Shown here: one piece after another, positions 1 through 6,072 of the stretch
Position numbering within the stretch: position 1 is the stretch's first letter
Layout of the letters: the number at the start of each line of letters is the position of its first letter
DNA from: an uncultured Lachnospiraceae bacterium
GTDB lineage: Bacteria > Bacillota > Clostridia > Lachnospirales > Lachnospiraceae
NCBI GenBank assembly: GCA_910586005.1
Contig: CAJUHG010000026.1
Location: forward strand, 1 to 9,921
DNA length: 9,921 bases
Reading direction: 5' to 3'
Program-made: the position numbers and the translations under genes
Notes under the pieces: generated by a model
Told to the model about the DNA's origin: nothing
Databases searched by the model: none
Seen by the model: only the letters and a program-made list of their open reading frames with translations

Positions 1-362
1 ATGCACAAGCCTTGGCAAAAGGACTTATGGAACGTGGGATTAAATTGGTTTCTGGAGGAACAGATAATCATTTAATGTTAGTAGATTTAACACCTTTTGA
101 CTTAACTGGAAAAGCAGTAGAAAAATTATTAGATTCTGTAAATATTACCTGTAATAAAAATACAATTCCAAATGATCCAAAATCTCCATTTGTAACTAGC
201 GGTGTAAGACTTGGAACACCAGCAATTACATCTAGAGGATTTACAGAAACAGATATGGATAAAGTCGCAGAGTGCATTGCTAAAATGATAAAAGAGGGAG
301 AAGCAGCTTCTGAAGAAGTACGTGGAATGGTAAAAGAATTAACGGACAAGTATCCATTATAG
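1..362 (+). CDS. glyA: Serine hydroxymethyltransferase, C-terminal part (5' end outside window)
   Basis: This is the C-terminal portion of the PLP enzyme that interconverts serine plus tetrahydrofolate with glycine plus methylene-tetrahydrofolate in the cytoplasm. The reading frame is already open at the left edge (codons begin at position 3), so the TTG at 12 is internal and not a start. About 120 residues are visible. Typical SHMT blocks can be read: an SGGTDNHLMLVDL segment, then NTIPNDPKSPF, then TSGVRLGTPAITSRGF, whose arginine in the SGVR/SGIR block is known in the family to bind the substrate carboxylate. The protein ends normally in a helical tail at a TAG stop. The PLP-lysine domain lies outside the window. 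A hairpin and an intrinsic terminator follow, so it appears to be the last gene of its transcript. The family call is very safe; only the missing N-terminus limits it. Confidence 0.95.
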   Translation, partial: AQALAKGLMERGIKLVSGGTDNHLMLVDLTPFDLTGKAVEKLLDSVNITCNKNTIPNDPKSPFVTSGVRLGTPAITSRGFTETDMDKVAECIAKMIKEGEAASEEVRGMVKELTDKYPL

Positions 363-394
363 AAAGATGAAGTTACCATGTTTTGCATGGGGTG

Positions 395-437
395 TGTCCT
401 AATACAAGAACATGAAAGGTGTTCTTGTATTAGGACA
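395..437. repeat. Perfect 18-bp inverted repeat (hairpin) after glyA
   Basis: The arm TGTCCTAATACAAGAACA (395-412) is followed by a 7-nt spacer and its exact reverse complement (420-437). A small 5-bp hairpin, CCATG/CATGG (376-390), sits just before it. There is no T-tract after the right arm, so it is not a standard intrinsic terminator. It may be a 3'-end RNA stabiliser or processing structure, or a copy of a dispersed palindromic repeat. The structure is certain; its role is not known. Confidence 0.75.
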
Positions 438-515
438 GGATATAACAAAAGATAAGTTATTATCATTTAAGAAAAAATTAATAAAAATTATTAGGATTTA
501 TCACTGTTTTATGAT

Positions 516-555
516 AAGATGGTTAAGAAATCATGGATTCTAACCATCTTTTTTT
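516..555 (+). terminator. Intrinsic terminator for glyA transcript
   Basis: The arm AAGATGGTTA (516-525) pairs with TAACCATCTT (541-550), and a GAA/TTC pair next to the loop extends the stem past a one-base bulge. A T-run (549-555) follows directly. It lies about 150 nt after the glyA stop, so the transcript would have a long 3' UTR containing the 395-437 hairpin. A weaker overlapping pairing, TTATCA/TGATAA (498-503/512-517), can also be drawn. Confidence 0.8.
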
Positions 556-605
556 ATTCATGAAAGTTGAAAATACTTTTATAGTAAATAAGAATAACAG
601 GCACA

Positions 606-668
606 CTTGTACAAGAGAAAAAAAGTTTGATAGCAATGAACTGATTTAGATTCTATTATAACTATAAC
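606..668 (+). promoter_or_regulatory. Presumed promoter/operator region of the export operon
   Basis: The operon must start between the terminator at 555 and the start codon at 724. The region holds a perfect 10-bp palindrome, CTTGTACAAG (606-615), which looks like a dimeric repressor site. It also holds a TTGATA (627-632, close to a -35 box) and a directly repeated TATAAC TATAAC (657-668) that resembles -10 boxes. The spacing between TTGATA and either TATAAC is too long for a standard promoter, so no exact promoter is assigned. No regulator gene is present in the window. Confidence 0.3.
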
Positions 669-723
669 AGAGATATTCTTAGATGGAAAACATTTTATAA
701 GTAAAGGAAATAGGAGGAAAAAT

Positions 724-1935
724 ATGAGCAAAAAGAAAGTGGGGATTATTATTGCAATAGTGGTAGTTATAGCTGCTGTAGGTGGAGGTGCATGGTACTT
801 TTTGGGTGGAGCGAAAGGTGCAGGAAGTAGTGCAGATAAGGTATTTGTGGAATCGGTGGCTTCCATAAATTCTGCTAATTCAGGAAGTCAGAATCGTTAC
901 TCTGGTGTAGTGGAAGCTCAAGAAACGTGGGAAGTTAATAAGGAATCTGAGCAAGAAGTGAAAGAAGTTTTTGTACAAGTAGGTGATACAGTAGAAGAGG
1001 GGGCACCATTATTTGAATATGATATGGAAGAAGTTAAGACGGAAATACAGCAGGCAGAACTTGAATTAGAAGGAATGAGAAATGATATTACAGATGCTCA
1101 AAATCAGATTAATCAGTTGGCAAGAGAAAGAGAGACAGTGCCGCAAGAAGATAGATTTGAGTATACTGCAGAGATACAAGAAAAAGAGAATAGTATTAAA
1201 CAGACAGAATATAACATTGAAAGTAAAAAAGTTGAAATACAAAAAAAACAGGAATCTATTGAAAATGCAGTAGTAAAAAGTAAAATTGCAGGTATGATAA
1301 AATCTATCAATGAGTCGGGAATTGATCCTACAACGGGAGATATGGCTGCTTATATAACAGTACTTGCAGTAGGTGATTTTCGGGTAAAAGGAACTGTTAG
1401 TGAAACAAATATACAAATGCTTTCAGAACAACAGCCAGTAATTTTACGTTCCAGAATTAATGAAGAACAGACATGGACGGGAACAATTACCAAAATTGAC
1501 ACACAAAATGCAGAAAAAAATAACAGTGATGTATATTATTCTGATTCTGGAAGTGGTGAAAAGGCAACCAAATATCCTTTTTATGTGGAACTAAATTCTA
1601 CAGAAGGACTTATGATGGGTCAGCATCTTTTTATTGAGATGGATCTAGGGCAAAGTGAGAAAAAAGAAGGGATTTGGCTGTTTGAAGGTTATATTGTAAA
1701 AGAAGAGGAGAAAACATATATTTGGACTGCAAATAGTAGAAATAAGTTGGAAAAACGAGAAGTGGAATTGGGAGAATATGATGAGAATTTAGCTGAATAT
1801 GAAATAGTAGCAGGATTAACAGAGGAAGATGCAATTGCTTCCCCAATGGAAGGACTGTATGAAGGAGTAACTACTGTTACAGATGCTTCTGAAATAGATT
1901 ACAACTCTCCATTATATAATCAAGAGGGAGAATAG
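724..1935 (+). CDS. HlyD/MacA-family membrane fusion (adaptor) protein 1 of ABC exporter
   Basis: This is the adaptor subunit of a MacAB/YknXYZ-like exporter, anchored in the membrane with its body outside. Residues 5-27 are a single hydrophobic anchor after an MSKKK start. A half biotinyl-lipoyl domain follows (about 60-100, with a VQVGDTVEEGAPLFEYD block). Next come two coiled-coil helices (about 103-138 and 147-182) joined by a short loop, the second lipoyl half (about 183-215), a beta-barrel (about 216-310) and a membrane-proximal domain (about 312-380). The start is set by AGGAGG at 712-717, 6 nt before the ATG. The last residues turn acidic (NQEGE) and the gene stops at TAG 1933-1935. 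The same frame then continues open for 113 codons of matching acidic composition, so the protein may be truncated from a longer ancestor. Adaptor 2 downstream is a divergent paralogue. Family assignment is firm; substrate is unknown. Confidence 0.88.
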   Translation: MSKKKVGIIIAIVVVIAAVGGGAWYFLGGAKGAGSSADKVFVESVASINSANSGSQNRYSGVVEAQETWEVNKESEQEVKEVFVQVGDTVEEGAPLFEYDMEEVKTEIQQAELELEGMRNDITDAQNQINQLARERETVPQEDRFEYTAEIQEKENSIKQTEYNIESKKVEIQKKQESIENAVVKSKIAGMIKSINESGIDPTTGDMAAYITVLAVGDFRVKGTVSETNIQMLSEQQPVILRSRINEEQTWTGTITKIDTQNAEKNNSDVYYSDSGSGEKATKYPFYVELNSTEGLMMGQHLFIEMDLGQSEKKEGIWLFEGYIVKEEEKTYIWTANSRNKLEKREVELGEYDENLAEYEIVAGLTEEDAIASPMEGLYEGVTTVTDASEIDYNSPLYNQEGE

Positions 1936-1968
1936 GGGATTGAAAGTGAAGAAGGTAATGAAAATGGA

Positions 1969-2277
1969 ATGAATGAAAATGGAGAATTTTCAGAAGGGGA
2001 AGAAGGAGAACTAATAGATAATAATATGGATTCCTTTGACAGAGGTGGTGATACATCATCAGAAAATAGTGACACAAATGAAACTAATATGGGAGAAGAT
2101 ACTACAGAAAGTAATACTGGGGAAAACAATACAGGAGATACTACAGAAAGTAATACTGGGGAAAACAATACAGAAGATACTACAGAAAGTAATACTGGGG
2201 AAAACAATACAGGAGATACTACAGAAAGTAATACTGGGGAAGATACTACTATTGGAGAGCAGGATGCGGTAGGATAG
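1969..2277 (+). CDS. Acidic Asn/Thr-rich repeat tail, in frame behind the adaptor 1 stop codon
   Basis: This open stretch is in the same frame as adaptor 1 and is separated from it only by TAG 1933-1935. Counted from 1936 it encodes 113 residues, of which about 34 are Asp/Glu, one is Arg and none is Lys. It has no hydrophobic segment and no recognisable fold. The second half is a 13-residue repeat, DTTESNTGENNTG. The first ATG in frame is at 1969, but the nearest purine-rich sequence (AAGAAGG, about 1949-1955) is badly spaced, so independent translation is doubtful. The acidic style begins just before the stop (NQEGE), which suggests that it was the extracellular C-terminal tail of adaptor 1, cut off by a nonsense change such as GAG to TAG. 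Alternatives are stop-codon readthrough, a sequencing error, or a separate small protein. Confidence 0.45.
   Translation: MNENGEFSEGEEGELIDNNMDSFDRGGDTSSENSDTNETNMGEDTTESNTGENNTGDTTESNTGENNTEDTTESNTGENNTGDTTESNTGEDTTIGEQDAVG
2098..2241 (+). repeat. 39-bp tandem repeat, about 3.7 copies, coding-phase length
   Basis: Units run 2098-2136, 2137-2175, 2176-2214 and a partial 2215-2241. Units 1 and 3 are identical, unit 2 differs by one base (Gly to Glu at the last codon), and the partial unit matches exactly over 27 bp. Each unit encodes DTTESNTGENNT(G/E). The unit length is a multiple of three, so copy-number change keeps the frame. Near-identity of units points to recent expansion by slippage or unequal recombination. 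Confidence 0.95.
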
Positions 2278-2298
2278 GAACTGGAGGAAAGAATAGAT

Positions 2299-2991
2299 AT
2301 GATATTGGATTTGCAAAATATATATAAGGATTATCAGCAAGATAAGTTGGTGGTTCCAGTATTAAAGGATATATGCCTTCAAGTAGAAGAGGGAGAGTAT
2401 GTGGCAATTATGGGGCCTTCTGGTTCAGGAAAAACAACATTGATGAATATTATTGGTTGCTTGGACCGTCCTACTTCTGGTTCTTATCAGCTTGCAGGAG
2501 AGGATGTATTAAAATGTAAAGATAAAGATATGTCTGATTTGCGTCTGCGCAGTATAGGATTTGTGTTTCAAAGTTTTCAACTTCTTTCTAGGCAGACTGC
2601 AATGGATAATGTAGCTTTACCTTTGAGTTATGCAGGAGTTAAGAAAAAAGAAAGGAAACAACGAGCTACACAGGCATTAGAACGTGTAGGCTTGGGGGAT
2701 CGTGTGAATTTTAGACCTACTCAGTTATCTGGTGGACAAAAACAGCGTGTGGCTATTGCGAGAGCTATGGTAAATAATCCAAAAATACTTTTGGCAGATG
2801 AACCCACAGGCGCATTAGATTCTAAGTCGGGAGAACAGATTATGGAGTTATTTCAAACGCTGAATGAAGAGGGAGTTACGATTGTAATGATTACCCATGA
2901 TAGAAAGATTGCTTCAAAAGCAAAGCGTATTGTACATATTATTGATGGTATAATTACGGAAGAAGGCAACAAGGAGGAAGCAGATGAATAA
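2299..2991 (+). CDS. ABC transporter ATP-binding protein (MacB/LolD/YknY type)
   Basis: This cytoplasmic ATPase powers the exporter. All nucleotide-binding motifs are intact: Walker A GPSGSGKT (39-46), Q-loop Gln91, signature LSGGQ (143-147), Walker B ILLADE (163-168, catalytic Glu168), D-loop ALDS (172-175) and switch His200. The CLDRPTSG stretch after Walker A and the QSFQLL block are typical of the MacB/LolD/FtsE branch, which works with FtsX-fold permeases. The 230-residue length is normal for a stand-alone subunit. GGAGG at 2283-2287 precedes the ATG, and the end overlaps adaptor 2 by 8 nt, which implies translational coupling. The gene is in the same frame as adaptor 1 and its tail, separated by a second TAG (2275-2277). 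The closest known functional comparison is Bacillus YknY. Family call is very safe; substrate is not shown. Confidence 0.95.
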   Translation: MILDLQNIYKDYQQDKLVVPVLKDICLQVEEGEYVAIMGPSGSGKTTLMNIIGCLDRPTSGSYQLAGEDVLKCKDKDMSDLRLRSIGFVFQSFQLLSRQTAMDNVALPLSYAGVKKKERKQRATQALERVGLGDRVNFRPTQLSGGQKQRVAIARAMVNNPKILLADEPTGALDSKSGEQIMELFQTLNEEGVTIVMITHDRKIASKAKRIVHIIDGIITEEGNKEEADE

Positions 2992-4591
2992 AAAAGCAAT
3001 TGTAATTACTGTAGTATCTCTTGCTGTTGTGGGAGCTGCAGCTTTTGGTGGAATTAAAGCATATCAACATTTTCAAAATAACAATACAAGTGCAGAAGTG
3101 CAATCTGTTTCAAATTTGAATATGTATTATAGTGGGAATGAAATGTCTAGTTCTGGAATAGTTACAAATGACTTATATCAAAATGTTTATGCTTTAGAAG
3201 ACAAGACTATTTTAGAGGTATTTGTGGAGGAAGGACAAGAGGTAAACGTGGGAGATCCATTGATTTCTTATGATATGAAAATGTCTGATTTAGAATTACA
3301 GATGAAAGAATTAGATGTTGCTACTACAACGAGTAAACTAGAAGCTGCAAAGCAACAATTAGAGAAATTAAAGAATACTACACCAATTGCCCCAACTCCA
3401 GAGCCAGACCCAGAGCCAGACCCACCCATAGAAGAGCCAGACCCAGAGCCACCAATAGAAGAGCCGCCGCAAGAGATACCAGAAAAAACAGGAGATGCAT
3501 TTAATTATATTACCAAAGAATCCAAACCAAATAGTGGAAAGGGAACAGCAGAAAATCCTTATGTATATCTTTGTATGCCAAGTTGTTATGTATATGGAGA
3601 TTTTATTAACAATCTTTCTGCGAATAAAAAGGAACCCATTTATGTTAGCTTGGAAATACATAGAAAAAATGTATTAACGGGAAAATTGATTAGCGCATGG
3701 GAAATTAATGGTGAGAGTGGATTTCCTCAAATGGCAGATGATTCTAAATGGTCAGTCAGTGCGCGTTCTCAAGTGATAGAGGAAGAACCAGAACCAGAGC
3801 CAGAACCGGACCCAGAACCGGATTTTGAGCCAGATTTTGAACCAGATTTTGAACCAGAACCAGAACAACCACAGGGTTATACAGCAGAAGAGCTTGCAAA
3901 GATGATAAAAGATAAAGAATCCCAAATTAGGGACTTGGATTTAAATAAGCGAAAAGAAGAATTAGAATTAGAACAAATGAAAAGAATGACAGATGATGGT
4001 GTGGTAAAAGCTACCATAAAGGGAGTGATAAAAAATTTAGCAGATAAAGATAATCCATCAAGAGATGGCTCTCCCTTACTTACAGTGTCAGGTTCTGATG
4101 GATTATATGTCAGTGGTTCCTTAAGTGAATTGCAGTTGAAAGATGTTCAGGTAGGGCAAGTAGTATATGCGAACTCTTGGGAAAGCGGTCAGAATTTTGA
4201 AGCAAAGATTACCGAAATTTCAACGTATCCTCAAGATAACAATAATGCATGGGGCGAAGGAAATCCAAATGTATCTTATTATCCTTATACTGCTTATATA
4301 GAAAATACAGAGGGACTCCGTAATGGAGAATATGTAGAGCTAACAATGACAAGTATGAAGGATAATAATGGAATTTACCTTGAAAAAGCATATATTCGGG
4401 AAGAAGATGGAAAAAAATATGTATTAAAAGCAGATGAAACAAACCGTTTGAAAAAGCAATATATAAACACAGGAAAAACTCTCTGGGGTCAGTATGTAGA
4501 AATTGTATCTGGTTTAACCTTAGAGGACAAAATTGCATTTCCATATGGGAAAGCTGCAAAGGAAGGCATAAAAGTAAAAATTTCTGAGTAA
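2984..4591 (+). CDS. HlyD/MacA-family adaptor protein 2 with domain inserted at the coiled-coil tip
   Basis: This is the second membrane fusion protein of the operon. It has a signal-anchor helix (about 4-26), a first lipoyl half (about 56-97, with VEEGQEVNVGDPLISYD), a coiled-coil helix (about 98-130), a second coiled-coil helix (about 299-333), a second lipoyl half (about 335-369), a beta-barrel (about 370-458) and a membrane-proximal domain (about 462-535). The two helices are as long as those of adaptor 1. Here, however, the tip loop is replaced by about 168 residues: an acidic Pro-rich linker (139-163), a small globular-looking stretch (about 168-264) with NPYVYLC and Cys197/Cys201 (CMPSC), and a second acidic linker (266-297). 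At 535 residues it is long for the family for this reason. The start is fixed by AAGGAGG (2971-2977) 6 nt before the ATG and overlaps the ATPase end by 8 nt. Function as an exporter conduit is inferred from family and context; the inserted domain was not recognised. Confidence 0.88.
   Translation: MNKKAIVITVVSLAVVGAAAFGGIKAYQHFQNNNTSAEVQSVSNLNMYYSGNEMSSSGIVTNDLYQNVYALEDKTILEVFVEEGQEVNVGDPLISYDMKMSDLELQMKELDVATTTSKLEAAKQQLEKLKNTTPIAPTPEPDPEPDPPIEEPDPEPPIEEPPQEIPEKTGDAFNYITKESKPNSGKGTAENPYVYLCMPSCYVYGDFINNLSANKKEPIYVSLEIHRKNVLTGKLISAWEINGESGFPQMADDSKWSVSARSQVIEEEPEPEPEPDPEPDFEPDFEPDFEPEPEQPQGYTAEELAKMIKDKESQIRDLDLNKRKEELELEQMKRMTDDGVVKATIKGVIKNLADKDNPSRDGSPLLTVSGSDGLYVSGSLSELQLKDVQVGQVVYANSWESGQNFEAKITEISTYPQDNNNAWGEGNPNVSYYPYTAYIENTEGLRNGEYVELTMTSMKDNNGIYLEKAYIREEDGKKYVLKADETNRLKKQYINTGKTLWGQYVEIVSGLTLEDKIAFPYGKAAKEGIKVKISE
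3398..3472 (+). repeat. Acidic Pro-rich linker repeat 1 in adaptor 2
   Basis: This codes for alternating Pro-Glu and Pro-Asp pairs, PEPDPEPDPP, followed by two copies of PIEEP-type motifs (residues 139-163). It is a low-complexity, extended and negatively charged linker on the N-terminal side of the inserted domain. The DNA repeats a 12-bp unit of the type ccagagccagac. Confidence 0.85.
3779..3874 (+). repeat. Acidic Pro-rich linker repeat 2 in adaptor 2
   Basis: This codes for residues 266-297: EEEPEPEPEPDPEPD, then three DFEP tetrapeptides (12-bp units at 3821-3856), then PEPEQPQ. It flanks the inserted domain on its C-terminal side and mirrors linker 1. The 12-bp units differ only at the Glu third position (gag, gaa, gaa), so the array expanded recently or is being kept uniform. 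Confidence 0.85.
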
Positions 4592-4620
4592 TCAGATTGG
4601 ACGATGAAGGAGAAAAATAG

Positions 4621-5877
4621 ATGTTAGAAAATATCAGGTTGTCCTTTCAGGGACTGTGGTCACATAAAATGCGTTCCTTTCTTACTATGTTGGGTATTAT
4701 TATTGGTATTGCAGCAATTATAGCGATTGTTTCAACAATTAAGGGAACGAATGAACAAATAAAAGAAAATTTAATTGGCTCTGGAGATAATACAGTAAAT
4801 GTACAACTTTATCAGGGAGATTCTAGTTATGGAATGGACTATATGGGCGTTCCCGATGGAGTGCCTGTTATTTCAGAAGAGACAAGAAAACAGATGTTGG
4901 ATATTGTACATGTAGAAGGGGCATCTCTCTATACTTCTAGGGAAGTATATAATGTGATTTACTATCAGAATGTAGGTTTATCTGGTGGAAAAATATATGG
5001 AATAGATATGAATTATTTAAATACTTGTAATTATATTATTAAAAAGGGGAGAGGATTTTGTGATTCTGATTATAAAAAATTTAGGAAAGTAGCGTTGTTA
5101 GATGAAAATTCTACTGAAATGTTGTTCCAAGGGGAAGACCCAATTGGGAAGACAATAGAAATTCAACAAGAGCCTTATGTAGTAGTTGGAGTGATAACAA
5201 AGTCTGCTAAGTTTGAACCTGTGATCAATAATATGGAAGAATATTATACATATTATGCAGAAGCTAGTAATGGAGCAGTATATGTTCCAGATACTACTTG
5301 GCCTCTTCTGTATGGCTATGATGAGCCACAATCATTAGTATTGAGATTGGATAGTGTGGATAATATGACAGTGGCTGGAAGAGAAGCTTCCAATCTATTA
5401 AATGTAGGACTTTCTGTTACAGATGATACAATCAAATACAAGGCAGATGACTTGTTAAAACAAGCAGAGGATATACAAAAACTTAGTCAATCTACCAATA
5501 CAATGTTAATTTGGATTGCAGGAATTTCTCTTTTAGTAGGTGGTATTGGTGTTATGAATATTATGTTAGTATCAGTAACTGAGAGAACGCAAGAAATTGG
5601 TTTAAAAAAGGCAATTGGTGCAAGAAAAGGCAAAATTTTAGGTCAGTTTCTAACAGAGGCGGCAGTATTAACTAGTCTGGGAGGCCTGATAGGAGTAATC
5701 GTTGGAATTGCTTTGGCAGAAATTATTTCTAAAGTAACTGGTACGTTGGTGTCTATTAGTGTGCCAGCAGCGATTTTAGCAGTAGTGTTTTCCATGATTA
5801 TTGGAATTATATTTGGATTGTTGCCTTCTTATAAAGCGGCTAATTTAAATCCAATTGATGCGTTGCGTCATGAATAA
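4621..5877 (+). CDS. MacB/FtsX-type ABC transporter permease
   Basis: This is the membrane subunit of the exporter, a MacB-like permease that lacks its own ATPase domain, which is supplied by the gene at 2299. It has TM1 (about 19-41, after SHKMRSFLTMLGIIIG), a large extracellular MacB core domain (about 42-293) and an FtsX domain with TM2 (about 294-317), TM3 (about 346-370) and TM4 (about 380-401). The conserved cytoplasmic ERTQEIGLKKAIGARK block (321-336) and the C-terminal end PSYKAANLNPIDALRHE are typical of MacB/YknZ proteins. The 418-residue length is normal. AAGGAG (4607-4612) sits 8 nt before the ATG, and only 29 nt separate it from adaptor 2, so it is the last gene of the operon. 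A terminator follows. In the MacB family such permeases move substrates from the outer face by a mechanotransmission cycle rather than through a membrane channel. Known substrates include toxins, peptides and macrolides; the one here is unknown. Confidence 0.95.
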   Translation: MLENIRLSFQGLWSHKMRSFLTMLGIIIGIAAIIAIVSTIKGTNEQIKENLIGSGDNTVNVQLYQGDSSYGMDYMGVPDGVPVISEETRKQMLDIVHVEGASLYTSREVYNVIYYQNVGLSGGKIYGIDMNYLNTCNYIIKKGRGFCDSDYKKFRKVALLDENSTEMLFQGEDPIGKTIEIQQEPYVVVGVITKSAKFEPVINNMEEYYTYYAEASNGAVYVPDTTWPLLYGYDEPQSLVLRLDSVDNMTVAGREASNLLNVGLSVTDDTIKYKADDLLKQAEDIQKLSQSTNTMLIWIAGISLLVGGIGVMNIMLVSVTERTQEIGLKKAIGARKGKILGQFLTEAAVLTSLGGLIGVIVGIALAEIISKVTGTLVSISVPAAILAVVFSMIIGIIFGLLPSYKAANLNPIDALRHE

Positions 5878-5908
5878 AAAATTTTATAGTTAAAAAATGT
5901 TGAAAAAT

Positions 5909-5961
5909 CTGCCTCAATCATTCTATTGTTTATAAAACAGAATTTTGAGGCAGTATTTTTT
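5909..5961 (+). terminator. Intrinsic terminator of the export operon
   Basis: CTGCCTCAA (5909-5917) pairs with TTGAGGCAG (5945-5953), and the 27-nt interior can pair further in part. The right arm is followed by TATTTTTT (5954-5961). It lies 31 nt after the permease stop and separates the exporter from rarA. Confidence 0.85.
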
Positions 5962-5980
5962 ATTTATGACAATAGAAAGT

Positions 5981-6043
5981 CCACAAAGTGTGCCATCTCC
6001 TAGAGAATCATGATGGATAGGGGAAGCCTCAGTGGTCTTGTGG
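5981..6043 (+). ncRNA. Possible structured leader upstream of rarA
   Basis: Between the terminator and rarA, CCACAA (5981-5986) can pair with TTGTGG (6038-6043). They enclose a second stem, TCTCCTA (5996-6002) with TAGGGGA (6018-6024, one G-U pair), whose loop contains the palindrome ATCATGAT (6007-6014). The segment is less AT-rich than the surrounding spacers. It matches no riboswitch consensus that I recognise, and no clear promoter is visible in front of it. It may be a 5' UTR structure or chance pairing. Confidence 0.3.
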
Positions 6044-6072
6044 CTGAAATATAGATATAAGGAGGAATTTCT

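Noticed and set aside
1933..1935. Genome-wide reassignment of TAG to an amino acid
   Set aside because: glyA (360-362) and the aminotransferase (8911-8913) end at TAG exactly at the expected protein length, so TAG acts as a stop in this genome.
1920..2207. Long minus-strand reading frame with a Val/Ser/Leu/Phe-rich repeat
   Set aside because: It is the complement of the 39-bp coding repeat and has no ribosome binding site or family likeness. The repeat keeps all frames open by its structure.
2098..2253. CRISPR-like regular repeat
   Set aside because: The units are directly adjacent with no variable spacers, and the repeat is a coding tandem array.
3368..3661. Minus-strand Trp/Leu-rich reading frame across the adaptor 2 linkers
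   Set aside because: It is a shadow of the Pro-Glu/Pro-Asp repeats on the + strand, with no start signal and no recognisable protein.
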